Shown: positions 8,655 to 17,800 of the stretch, piece by piece
How the letters are laid out: the number at the start of each line of letters is the position of its first letter
Position numbering within the stretch: position 1 is the stretch's first letter
Origin: JAWLGZ01 sp041690635
GTDB lineage: Bacteria > Pseudomonadota > Gammaproteobacteria > Thiohalomonadales > Thiohalomonadaceae
Assembly: GCA_041690635.1 (NCBI GenBank)
Contig: JAWLGZ010000005.1
Coordinates: forward strand, 310,001 to 374,000
Reading direction: 5' to 3'
Length of the DNA: 64,000 nucleotides
Program-made: the position numbers and the translations under genes
Notes under the pieces: model-generated
The model's input: only the letters and a program-made list of their open reading frames with translations
Told to the model about the DNA's origin: nothing
Databases searched by the model: none

Positions 8655-9545
8655 ATGAATCTTAGAGATCTGGAATACCTGGTGGCCCTCGACGAGGAGC
8701 AACACTTTCATCGCGCCGCCGAACGCTGTTTCGTCAGTCAGCCGACCCTGAGCGGGCAGATCCGCAAACTGGAAGAGAGCCTGGGTGTGTTGCTGGTGGA
8801 GCGCAGTGGGCGCCAGGTGCGGATGACTGAGGCGGGGCGCGAGGTGGCGGCACAGGCGCGGCGGGTATTGGCGGAGGCGCGTTCGGTGAAGTCGATTGCC
8901 GACGCCTTTCGCGACCCCTTGTCCGGCCGCCTCGATGTGGGCGTCATCCCGACCATCGCACCCTACCTGCTGCCGCTGTTCGTGCCGCACCTGCGTGCGC
9001 GCTGCCCCAATCTGCGACTGTTCCTGCACGAACACCAGACCGCGGTTCTGCTGGAGAGGCTGCGCCGGGCGGAGCTGGATCTGCTGGTGCTTGCCCTGCC
9101 GGTGGACAGGGGTGAACTCGTGGAGGTCGACCTCTACCAGGAACCATTCCTGCTGGCGGTGACGAAGGGGCATCCGCTGGCGCGGCGCAAGCGGATCGAG
9201 CTGGATGTACTGCAGGGGGAAGAGGTGCTGCTGCTGGAGGAGGGGCACTGTCTGCGCGGCCAGGCGCTCGATGTCTGCCTGTTGGCCGGCGCGAGCGAGT
9301 ACGGCGGTTTTCGTGGCACCAGCCTGGAGACCCTGCGCCAGATGGTGGGGGAGGGGATCGGTGTCACGCTGATGCCGCAGCTCGCCGCCAGCCGCCGCGA
9401 TGACGGTGTTCGCTTCCTGCCGTTCGCCGACCCGCCGCCCTCCCGGCGGGTCGGCCTGTTGTACCGCCGAAGCAGCCCGCGTGCGGCGGCCTTTGCCGCC
9501 GTTGGGGAGACGATCCGCGAGGCGGTTGCCCCCCTTCTGGGCTGA
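8655..9545 (+). CDS. oxyR: Hydrogen-peroxide sensor OxyR
   Basis: A 296-residue LysR-type regulator. The N-terminal winged helix-turn-helix (MNLRDLEYLVALDEEQHFHRAA..., residues 1-60) is followed by a two-lobed sensing domain. The redox-active pair falls at exactly Cys199 and Cys208 (GHCLRGQALDVC), the same numbering as the disulfide switch of E. coli OxyR. Peroxide oxidises these cysteines and changes DNA binding. It is divergent from the peroxiredoxin gene and convergent with the sulfide:quinone oxidoreductase gene. Confidence 0.96.
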   Translation: MNLRDLEYLVALDEEQHFHRAAERCFVSQPTLSGQIRKLEESLGVLLVERSGRQVRMTEAGREVAAQARRVLAEARSVKSIADAFRDPLSGRLDVGVIPTIAPYLLPLFVPHLRARCPNLRLFLHEHQTAVLLERLRRAELDLLVLALPVDRGELVEVDLYQEPFLLAVTKGHPLARRKRIELDVLQGEEVLLLEEGHCLRGQALDVCLLAGASEYGGFRGTSLETLRQMVGEGIGVTLMPQLAASRRDDGVRFLPFADPPPSRRVGLLYRRSSPRAAAFAAVGETIREAVAPLLG

Positions 9546-9557
9546 CCATTCGCAGCG

Positions 9558-9572
9558 TGATGTGTCACATCA
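9558..9572. other. Perfect 15-bp palindrome at convergent oxyR/sqr gene ends
   Basis: TGATGTG-T-CACATCA is a perfect palindrome between two convergent genes and overlaps the SQR stop codon. It may be a small bidirectional transcription stop. The spacing does not fit a CRP or FNR site. Confidence 0.35.
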
Positions 9573-10862
9573 GGCGGCGTCTTTCCGCTTCGCCTTCAGG
9601 CGCGTGATCCCGAGCAGCCTCAGCACGTAGCGCTCGTACAGCGGTTCGGAGCTGCCCTTCTTCATCTTGCGGATGAAGTATTTCTCGAACGCGATCTTGG
9701 CGTAGTGGACCCATTTGCCCTTTTTGAACCAGGTGACGTTGCGCGGCGGGATCTGCGGCAGGGCAACGAAGGCGGCACCGGAGTCGCCCATGTCCGCCAG
9801 ACAGATGGCGTTCCAGGTACCGGTCTCGGTCGGTTCGCGGCCGGCCAGCTGGTCCCGGATGTTGTGGACGATGGCGGTGGTCATCGACTCGATCATGTAG
9901 CCGGTCTTCGGGGCACCGGTCGGCACGGGGGTCTGCTCCACCGGCGGAATGGCAATGCAGATGCCGAGGGCGTAGATGTTGGGATACTTCGGTGAGCGCT
10001 GCTGTGCGTCGACGATCACAAAGCCGCGGGGGTTGCACAGCCCCTCCACGGCGGCCACCGCCTCGACCCCCTTGAAGGCGGGGAGCATCATGGAGAACTT
10101 GAACGGCAGTTCGTGTTCACGGACTACCTCGCCCCGGTCGTTCAGCTCTTCGACGAACATCATCCCCGCCTCGACGCGGGTCACGCGGGCGTTGCAGATC
10201 CAGTTGATGTGCCGGTTGCGCAGCTCCGATTCCAGCATTCCCTTGGAGTCGCCGACACCACCGAGGCCGAGGTGGCCGATGTACGGCTCCGAGGTGACAT
10301 AGGTCATCGGCACCCGGTCACGTACGCGGCGCCGCCGCAGATCGGTATCCACGATGGCGGCGTATTCGTAGGCGGGACCGAAGCAGCTCGCCCCCTGGAA
10401 GGCGCCGATGACCACCGGGCCCGGGTTCTGGGCCAGCTCCTGGTAGGCGTCGAAGGCGGTCTCCGCGTGGTCCACTGTGCAGACCGACTGGGTGTGGCCC
10501 CCGTGGGGGCCGGAGCCGGGCACTTCGTCGAAGGCGAGTTGCGGACCGGTCGCCAGCACCAGGTAGTCGTACTCGACGCTGGAGTCATCCGCAAGCAGCA
10601 ACCGGTTCTCATCGGGGATGACCTGGGTGATCGGTTGCGTGATCAGCGCAATCCGTTGCCTCTCCACGTGCGGGCGCAGGGGGAATGTGGTGTCCTTGCG
10701 CCGGCGCCAGCCGACGCCGATCCACGGGTTGGAAGGGACGAACTGGAAGAGGTCGGTCGCGCTGATCAGAGTGATGTCATGTTCGCGACCGAGCGCATCG
10801 CGCATTTCATAGGCGGCGGCGAGTCCTCCGGTGCCGGCCCCGACGATTACCACGTGTGCCAT
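9570..10862 (-). CDS. sqr: Sulfide:quinone oxidoreductase
   Basis: A 430-residue flavoprotein that oxidises sulfide to polysulfide/sulfur and reduces membrane quinone. The N-terminal dinucleotide fold is VVIVGAGTGGLAAA. Redox cysteines sit at Cys128 (SVCTVDHAE), Cys160 (GASCFGPAYEY) and Cys354 (NAICLADMGD), matching the cysteines of the Acidithiobacillus ferrooxidans enzyme nearly position for position. The C-terminal amphipathic region (AFEKYFIRKMKKG) is the membrane-docking segment. A GGAG ribosome-binding site precedes the ATG. The gene follows ybgE by about 100 bp containing a strong hairpin, so it is probably transcribed separately from the cyd genes. Confidence 0.94.
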   Translation of the reverse strand: MAHVVIVGAGTGGLAAAYEMRDALGREHDITLISATDLFQFVPSNPWIGVGWRRRKDTTFPLRPHVERQRIALITQPITQVIPDENRLLLADDSSVEYDYLVLATGPQLAFDEVPGSGPHGGHTQSVCTVDHAETAFDAYQELAQNPGPVVIGAFQGASCFGPAYEYAAIVDTDLRRRRVRDRVPMTYVTSEPYIGHLGLGGVGDSKGMLESELRNRHINWICNARVTRVEAGMMFVEELNDRGEVVREHELPFKFSMMLPAFKGVEAVAAVEGLCNPRGFVIVDAQQRSPKYPNIYALGICIAIPPVEQTPVPTGAPKTGYMIESMTTAIVHNIRDQLAGREPTETGTWNAICLADMGDSGAAFVALPQIPPRNVTWFKKGKWVHYAKIAFEKYFIRKMKKGSSEPLYERYVLRLLGITRLKAKRKDAA

Positions 10863-10903
10863 CAGTCAACTCCAGGTACGGTTGAATATCGATAAACAGG
10901 ACG

Positions 10904-10933
10904 GCGGCAAGGCCGCCGAAACAGCCTTGCCGC
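10904..10933 (-). terminator. Strong hairpin between ybgE and sqr
   Basis: A 10-bp perfect stem (GCGGCAAGGC / GCCTTGCCGC) with a 10-base loop; an alternative inner stem GGCGGC/GCCGCC overlaps it. It lies just after the cyd operon and before sqr on the minus strand. It has no T-run directly after it, so it could be a terminator, an RNA-stabilising stem, or a REP-type element. Confidence 0.5.
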
Positions 10934-10961
10934 TACGAAATGGCCGCGAACGCGACGCAGG

Positions 10962-11240
10962 TTAGACAGACAAAAGCAGAACGATGCCTCCTGCCATCAG
11001 CACCCACCCGATAAACGGATGGAACACGATCCGCCACAGTGACAGTCGCGGCACGAAACCAACCCCGTGAATGAAGCCTGCCGCCACGCCCCACATCAGC
11101 AACGCCAGAACTCCGGAGCGGAGATCGCCGGCACCGGTGGCGACGGCCTGGGGATAGGCCAGCACCAGCACCGTCAATGTGACGGCCAGCGCAAACGAAA
11201 CGAAGTGGCCGGCGGTCTGCTCCGGATAGGGGATGGTCAT
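10962..11240 (-). CDS. ybgE: Cyd operon membrane protein YbgE family
   Basis: A 92-residue protein with three hydrophobic helices (about 12-30, 41-60 and 70-90) and the IHGVGFVPR segment between helices 2 and 3. This is the pattern of the small YbgE/cyd-operon protein found after cydX. Its role is not established. The start overlaps the CydX stop by four bases (ATGA), so it is coupled to CydX and belongs to the cytochrome bd operon. Confidence 0.75.
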   Translation of the reverse strand: MTIPYPEQTAGHFVSFALAVTLTVLVLAYPQAVATGAGDLRSGVLALLMWGVAAGFIHGVGFVPRLSLWRIVFHPFIGWVLMAGGIVLLLSV

Positions 11241-11344
11241 TTGCCGGGGTCGGAGCAGGGCTCCTCCGACTCAAGCCACATGGCGTTGATCACGCCGAAG
11301 GACAGGGCCAGCAACAAACCGAGAATCCAGGCGAAATACCACAT
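11237..11344 (-). CDS. cydX: Cytochrome bd oxidase small subunit CydX
   Basis: A 35-residue single-helix protein starting MWYFAWILGLLLALSF and ending with an acidic tail (ESEEPCSDPGK). The MWYFAWILG opening is the hallmark of CydX, the small subunit that stabilises the heme groups of cytochrome bd-I. It is easily missed because of its size. It follows cydB after 112 bases that hold an imperfect palindrome, and its stop overlaps the start of ybgE. Confidence 0.93.
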   Translation of the reverse strand: MWYFAWILGLLLALSFGVINAMWLESEEPCSDPGK

Positions 11345-11370
11345 CTAGCACCTCCAAAATCGAATTCGAG

Positions 11371-11440
11371 CCACAGAGACCACAGGGAACGCAGAGGCGG
11401 AGTATCCGACCCGCCTCTGTGTCCTCTGTGTGCCCTGTGG
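11371..11440. repeat. Imperfect palindromic repeat between cydB and cydX
   Basis: Two roughly 30-base arms (from CCACAGAGACCACAGGGAAC at the left, mirrored by GTCCTCTGTGTGCCCTGTGG at the right) form a hairpin around a short loop. The arms differ at several positions. The CTCTGTG-type arms resemble other dispersed palindromes in this window (near 26.7, 44.1 and 44.7 kb), so this looks like a mobile or REP-like element that landed inside the cyd operon. It may alter the ratio of cydAB to cydX transcript. Confidence 0.6.
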
Positions 11441-11456
11441 CCATGCATTGGTCTGT

Positions 11457-12599
11457 TCAGTACGCGTCGTGCGAGTGCTCGCGGATGAACTCCACGGTGG
11501 TCTTGCCCCACAGCGCGCGGTAACACCACACGGTGTAGGCCAGGATGATCGGCACGAAGATCACCGCCGCCCAGAACATCACCGTCAGGGTGAGGTGGCT
11601 GGAGGGCGCATCCCACACGGTCAGGGAGCTGACCGGCACGGTGGAGGAGGGCATTACGAACGGGAACATGGAGAAGCCCGCCGTCAGGATCACCCCGGCC
11701 ATCGCCAGTGAGCTGGTCACAAACGCCAACCCCGGACGCCGTGCGCCGGCCAACAGGATGGTCAGCAGCCCGCCGCCCAGACCGAGCACCGGGGCGGCCA
11801 TCATCCAGGGATAGGTCGCGTAGTTGGCAAGCCACGCCCCCTCGGCGACTTCCACCGTCTTGGCCAGCGGATTGGGCAGTGCGTCGACCGCAGGCATGGA
11901 GAGGATGCGATAGCCGTCGATGCCGAGGGCAAGCCAGATACCGGCACCGGCGAAGGCGACGACCATCACCGCCGAGGCCACCATCGCCGCGCGGCGGGCG
12001 CGCGACTCGATCGGCTCCGCCGCCCGCAGTTGCAGCCACACCGCGCCGTGTGCCACCAGCATCGAGAGCGATATCACGCCCGCCAGCAGTCCGAACGGAT
12101 TGAGCAGTTCGAAGAAGCCGCCGGTGTAGGTCGGGCGCAGGAACTCGTCGTGCTGGAAGGGTACGCCGAGCAGCAGGTTGCCGAAGGCGACGCCGAACAC
12201 CAGTGCCGGTACGGCGCCGCCGACGAACAGTCCCCAGTCCCAGGCGCTGCGCCAGCGCGGGTCCGCCACCTTGCTCCGGTAGTCGAAGCCGACCGGTCGG
12301 AAGAAGAGTGCGAACAGCACCAGCAGCATGGCGACGTAGAAGCCCGAGAAGGCCGCCGCGTAGACCGCCGGCCAGGCGGCGAAGATGGCGCCGCCCGCCG
12401 TGATGAACCACACCTGGTTACCGTCCCAGTGGGGGCCGAGCGTATTGATGATCACCCGCCGCTCCTCATCGGTCTTGCCGAGGAACGGCAGCAGCGCGCC
12501 GCCGCCCATGTCGAAGCCGTCGGTGATCACGAAGCCGATCAGCAGCACGCCGACCAGTACCCACCAAATCAGTTTCAAAACCTCATAGTCCACAATCAT
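11457..12599 (-). CDS. cydB: Cytochrome bd ubiquinol oxidase subunit II
   Basis: A 380-residue membrane protein with eight to nine helices. The start MIVDYEVLKLIWW and the ITDGFDMGGGALLPFLG and NTLGPHWDGNQVW motifs are characteristic of CydB. With CydA it forms the high-affinity terminal oxidase that takes electrons from quinol and reduces oxygen without pumping protons. I take the ATG at 12599, which lies 4 bases after the cydA stop and gives the usual CydB N-terminus. Confidence 0.97.
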   Translation of the reverse strand: MIVDYEVLKLIWWVLVGVLLIGFVITDGFDMGGGALLPFLGKTDEERRVIINTLGPHWDGNQVWFITAGGAIFAAWPAVYAAAFSGFYVAMLLVLFALFFRPVGFDYRSKVADPRWRSAWDWGLFVGGAVPALVFGVAFGNLLLGVPFQHDEFLRPTYTGGFFELLNPFGLLAGVISLSMLVAHGAVWLQLRAAEPIESRARRAAMVASAVMVVAFAGAGIWLALGIDGYRILSMPAVDALPNPLAKTVEVAEGAWLANYATYPWMMAAPVLGLGGGLLTILLAGARRPGLAFVTSSLAMAGVILTAGFSMFPFVMPSSTVPVSSLTVWDAPSSHLTLTVMFWAAVIFVPIILAYTVWCYRALWGKTTVEFIREHSHDAY

Positions 12600-12603
12600 T
12601 GTC

Positions 12604-14205
12604 TTACTCCTGAATCTTCTGCTGCACGCCGGCCAGCGCCGGTGCACCGAAGCTGCCCTTCTGCTCGAAGTGGTAGCGCCCCGTATGCAGGCTGGAGGGG
12701 CCGAGCCGCGCGAACCTGAACATGAGGTACATCTCCACTACCAGCAGCAGGGTGTAGAAGCCGAGGAACCCGGCAATGGAGAACCACAGATCCCCTGCAC
12801 TCAGCGTCGAGGTGGAAAGCGCCGTCGGCAGCACCTCGCCGATGGACCACGGCTGGCGGCCGTATTCGGCGACGAACCACCCCAGTTCACAGGCGATCCA
12901 GGGGAGCGGGATGCTGTAGAGCGCTGCCCTCAGCAGCCAAGGACGCTGGCCGGCGGTGCGCCGTGCGCAGTGCCAGAAGGCGAGGCCGAACAGGATAATG
13001 AACCAGAACCCGAGCGCCACCATGAGGCGGAAGCTCCAGAACAGCGGCGCCACCTGCGGAATGGTGTCCTCTACCGCCATGCGGATCTGCTCTTCGGTGG
13101 CGTCGACCACGTTCTCGGTGTACGGCTTAAGCAGCAGGCCGTAACCCAGGTCCGTCTTCACCGCGTCGAACTGTGCGCGGGTCGCCTCGTCGGTCTGGCC
13201 GCCGCGCAGGCGCTGCAGGAGGTCGTAGGCGATCATGCCGTTGCGGATGCGCACCTCGTGCTCCGCCTTGAGGTCCTTGATGCCCTTCACCTCCGTGTCC
13301 ACGGATCGGGTGGCGACGAGGCCGAGGGCCCAGGGGATCTTCACCGCGTAGTGGGTGGTCTCGTTCTCCTGGTCCGGGATGCCGAACAGGGTGAACGCAG
13401 CCGGGGCCTCGTGGGTCTCCCACTCCGCCTCGACCGCCGCCAGCTTAACCTTCTGCACATCGCCCAGCTCATAGCCGGACTCGTCACCGAGCACCACCAC
13501 CGACAGCGCGGAGGCGAGGCCGAAGGCGGCGGCGATGGCGAATGAGCGGCGGGCAAATTCGAGGTCACGCCCCTTCAGCATGTAGAAGGCGGAGATGCCC
13601 AGCACAAACATCGCGCCGGTCACGTAGCCGGCCGACACGGTGTGGACGAACTTCACCTGCGCCACCGGGTTGAGCAGCACCTCGGCGAAGGAGGTCATCT
13701 CCATGCGCATCGTCTCGAAGCTGAACTCCGATCCGACCGGGTTCTGCATCCAGCCGTTGGCGACCAGGATCCAGAGCGCCGAGAGACTGGATCCGATCGC
13801 GGTGAGGAAGGTGACCAGCAGGTGCTGCCGTTTCGACAACCGTTCCCAGCCGAAGAAGAACAGGCCGATGAAGGTAGATTCGAGGAAGAAGGCCATCAAC
13901 CCCTCGATGGCCAGCGGTGCACCGAAGATGTCGCCGACGTAGTGGGAGTAGTAGGCCCAGTTGGTGCCGAACTGGAACTCCATGGTGATGCCGGTGGTGA
14001 CCCCCAGGGCGAAGTTGATACCGAACAGCTTGCCCCAGAACTTGGTCATGTCCTTGTAGATGGTCTTGCCGGTCATCACATAGACCGACTCCATGATCAC
14101 CAGCATGAACGACAGCCCCAACGTCAGGGGCACAAATAAAAAGTGGTACATCGCGGTCAGCGCGAACTGCCACCGCGAAAGGTCGACGACCGCTTCTGGA
14201 ATCAT
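12604..14205 (-). CDS. cydA: Cytochrome bd ubiquinol oxidase subunit I
   Basis: A 533-residue heme b558/b595/d-binding subunit. The N-terminus (LSRWQFALTAMYHFLFVPLT) carries the heme-ligand His, and the conserved GRQPW...GEVLPT block is present. A long periplasmic quinol-binding Q-loop (about residues 250-380) makes this the E. coli-like long form. It is the first gene of cydA-cydB-cydX-ybgE. Such an oxidase suits growth at low oxygen and protects against sulfide, which fits the adjacent SQR. Confidence 0.97.
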   Translation of the reverse strand: MIPEAVVDLSRWQFALTAMYHFLFVPLTLGLSFMLVIMESVYVMTGKTIYKDMTKFWGKLFGINFALGVTTGITMEFQFGTNWAYYSHYVGDIFGAPLAIEGLMAFFLESTFIGLFFFGWERLSKRQHLLVTFLTAIGSSLSALWILVANGWMQNPVGSEFSFETMRMEMTSFAEVLLNPVAQVKFVHTVSAGYVTGAMFVLGISAFYMLKGRDLEFARRSFAIAAAFGLASALSVVVLGDESGYELGDVQKVKLAAVEAEWETHEAPAAFTLFGIPDQENETTHYAVKIPWALGLVATRSVDTEVKGIKDLKAEHEVRIRNGMIAYDLLQRLRGGQTDEATRAQFDAVKTDLGYGLLLKPYTENVVDATEEQIRMAVEDTIPQVAPLFWSFRLMVALGFWFIILFGLAFWHCARRTAGQRPWLLRAALYSIPLPWIACELGWFVAEYGRQPWSIGEVLPTALSTSTLSAGDLWFSIAGFLGFYTLLLVVEMYLMFRFARLGPSSLHTGRYHFEQKGSFGAPALAGVQQKIQE

Positions 14206-14885
14206 TCTCTACTCCTCGATAGTGTGTGGCTCACCGCCCCTCGGGCCGCCGAACAGGACTCCGCCCCGGCACCGAAGGGTGGCGTACGGAAAGCGGACCG
14301 AAGGCCCGGATGGAGGGAGGCCGGCTTTTGCGGCAGAACGATGGCGGGCTTGCGAACCAGAACATGACCGGAATGTCGCGCTGCCTCTCCTCATCCGGAA
14401 ATTGCCAGCGGCTCTCACCCGTGACCGACGAAATCCGATCCGGACGGAAAAAAGGCCCGCGTCCCTGCGGGTGTGGAGAGAGCTACTGATGGCATCGATT
14501 AGGGGCAAACCTTATGCCAGAAAAGGCACTGAAAATGCGGGGTTGTTAACAGAACGAGAAGCTTTGGTAACCGCATGATTCACAAGTGAATAAGAAATCG
14601 GCTTTGGAAGGGCTTCAAATGGCGGGCTGCCGACGCTGGCGGTTTGCCTCCCTCTTGGTGGTGTTATGGCTGCCAGTTACGGCATATGGATGGAATGGCT
14701 GATCGAGCGGCTCAAGTACTCGCTCACCCTCACGGCCCCCCGAGCAAAAACTGGGCATCGGATCGCCACGGCGTAAACATCGTTGTGCGATCCTTCTGTG
14801 CCGTTGAGCAATCGGATGCGGGTTGGCGGCCGCAGCGCTATGCTGGGCATCCCCCGCTCGATCACCACCGCCGTGGAGATACGCC
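14206..14885. other. 680-bp intergenic region upstream of cydA and the HD-GYP sensor
   Basis: No gene with good support was found. The region must carry the divergent promoters for cydA (minus) and the sensor (plus). A palindrome ATTCAC-AA-GTGAAT at 14578-14591 and a nearby GTTAAC core at 14555-14560 are the most operator-like sequences. I did not find a convincing FNR (TTGAT-N4-ATCAA) site. A 36-codon frame starting near 14666 has no recognisable product and is not called. Confidence 0.5.
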
Positions 14886-17800
14886 ATGCCCTTGATCACC
14901 GGCCCTCGCTTGTGGGTCATCGCACCGCTGCTGCTGATCCTGTGCAGCTTCGCCGGCGGGGCGTGGGCGGAGCAGGAACAGGAGACGGTGCGTATCGGCG
15001 TGTTGGCCAAGCGGGGTGCCGAGCAGGCGCTCGCCATGTGGGGTCCCACCGCCGATTACCTGAGCCGGCAGGTGAACGGTTACCGGTTCGAAATCGTTCC
15101 CCTGGACTTCCCCGAGGTCTATCCGGCCACCGAGGCGGGGGCGGTTGACTTCATCCTCGCCAACTCCGGCATCTATGTGGAGCTGGAGGTGCAGTACGGC
15201 GTCGGCCGTATCGCCACGCTCCGCAATCTCGGCCCCGGCAGCCACACCTATACCCACTTCGGCGGCGTCATCTTCACCCGCAGTGATCGAAGCGACATCA
15301 ACGGACTCGCCGATCTGTCGCGGCAACGCTTCGCCGCCGTCGAGTTCAACTCCTTCGGCGGCTGGTGGGTGGCCTGGCGGGAACTCCATACGGCCGGTAT
15401 CGATCCCTTCCGGGATTTTGCGGAGATGCGTTTCACCGGCACCCACGACGCGGTGGTGCATGCGGTCCTCGACGGCAGCATCGACGCAGGCACGGTGCGT
15501 ACCGACACCCTGGAGCGGATGGCGGCGGAAGAGAAGATCGACCTTTCCCAAATCAAGGTGATCGCGCCCCACACCCACCGGGGCTTTGGTTACGCCGTCA
15601 GCACCCGGCTCTATCCGGAGTGGCCGTTCGCCAAACTGGCCCACACCAGCGATGCGTTGGGCGATCGGGTTGCCGCCGCGCTGCTCGCCATGCCGGAGGA
15701 GAGCGAGGCGGCGCGGGCGGGACAGGTGACCGGCTGGACCGTGCCCAGCAACTACCAGCCGGTGCATGACCTGATGCGCGAGCTCAAGATCGGCCCCTAC
15801 CAGGGCCTCGGCAAGGTCAGCTTCGGGGATCTGGTGCGCCACTACTGGCCCTGGATGGGGGTAATCGCCGGCTTCCTGGTGGTGCTGGGGGCAAGCAACG
15901 CCTATGTCTCCGCCCTGAACCGGCGGCTGCGGCGCAGCGACGAGGCGCTGCGGGAGGCGCGCGACAACCTGGCGGAGAAGGTGCGGGAGCGGACGGCGGA
16001 GTTGGAGTCGGCACTGGCCAACTTGGGAGAGAGCAACCGGCGGCTCGACCTGGCGCTGCAGGACTGGAACGACGCCTTCGACGCCATCCAGGACCCCATC
16101 TTCATCCATGATGCGGCGATGCATATCGTCCACGCCAATCCCGCCTACGCGCAGCGGGCCGGCTTGAGCCTGGACGAGCTGCTCGGCCGCCCCTACTGGC
16201 AGGTATTCCCGCCCCTCGACGAACCGTTGCAGGCCTGTCGCACCTTCCCCGAGGCGGTCCATGACGAGGGGGAGGAGATCACGCTGCCGAGCGGAGAGGT
16301 GTTCGTCTCGCGCTCCTTCGGCATCAAGGCCGCCGACGGCACCCTGCACAATGCTATCCATATCCTGGAGGACGTGACCGCCGAACGGCGTGCCGAGGCG
16401 CGCCGGCGCACGCTCAGCCGGGCCGTCGAGGAGGCGCGGGAGGGGATGGTGATCCTCGACCGGGAGCGTCGCATCGCCTACTGCAATCCGGCATTCGGCC
16501 GGCTGTTGGGCAGCAGCGAGGGCGGCACGGATCAGCGCCCGTTCGAGGAGCTGTTCATCGACGAGACGCGAGGGCTCGAAGAGATGTGGGCCCACGTCGA
16601 AACTCAGGGCAACTGGTCCGGCGAACTGCTGCTGAGCGACAAGGAAGGAAATGCTGTCCCGGTCTATCTGTCGGTGAGCGATATCCATGACGGTGACGGA
16701 AATGCCGAGGGGTACGTGGCCAGCGCCCTCGACCTCAGCGCCCTGAAGCGGGCGGAAGGGGAACTGCAGTACCGGGTGCGCTTTGAATCCGAGCTGGGCG
16801 GCATCGCCGCCCGTTTCCTCGCCATCAACGGCGGCGGGCTGGATCGGGAGCTGAGCGGCGGACTGGCACGGCTGGGGCAATTCCTCGGCATCGACCGCGT
16901 CCTCTTGATGCGCTGTGGCCCCGATCAAAACGTGGCGACACAGTCCCACGCGTGGTCCCGGGCGGACGACGGTAATGGATGCGTCGCCTGGGACCTGCAG
17001 GAACTGGAGTGGCTGCGGCGCCAGCTTAACAGCGGCGAAGTGGTGCACATCCCCGACGTGGCCGGCCTGCCGGACGAGGCCCGGGCTGAGCGGGCGTTCT
17101 TTGGCAGCTGCGGCACACGCGGCACGCTCCTGGTGCCGATGTTCTTCCACGGCACGGTGATCGGATTTCTTGCCTTCGAGGCGGTGACCGATGCCCACCC
17201 CTTCCGCACCGAGGATATTCGCCTGTTGCGCACCGCCGCCGAGATTGTCGCCAACGGCCTGATGCGGCACGAGGCGGAGGCGGCGGTGCGCCGCAGCGAG
17301 GCGAGTCTCGCCCAGGCACAGAAGATCGCGCACCTCGGCAACTGGGACTGGAACATCGTCACCAACGGACTCTACTGGTCGGATGAGATCTACCGCATCT
17401 TCGGTGTGGAGCCGCAGCAGTTCGGCGCCACCTACGACGCCTTCCTGAACTATGTGCACCCGGACGACCGCCAGCAGGTGATCGAGACGGTAAACCGCGC
17501 CGTCGCCGCCCATGAAGCCTACGCCATCGACCACCGCATCGTGCTGGCTGACGGTACCGTGCGCGTGGTCCACGAGATGGGCGAGGTGACCTACGGCACC
17601 GACGGTACGCCGTTGCGCATGATCGGCACCGTCCAGGATGTGACCGAGGCGCGCCAGGCCGAGACCGAACTCAGGCGGCTCAATCGCGCGCTGCGCACGC
17701 TGAGCCGGGGAAACACCACACTGGTCCACGCGACCGATGAGCAACAGTTGCTGGAGGATATCTGCCGGACCTTGATCGATACCGGTGGCTACCGCTTCGC

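Noticed and set aside
9558..9572. CRP/FNR regulatory site at the oxyR-sqr junction
   Set aside because: Half-site spacing is wrong and it lies between convergent gene ends, away from any promoter.
14666..14776. 36-codon small protein gene
   Set aside because: It has an ATG but no convincing ribosome-binding site, no hydrophobic or conserved pattern, and atypical codon use.
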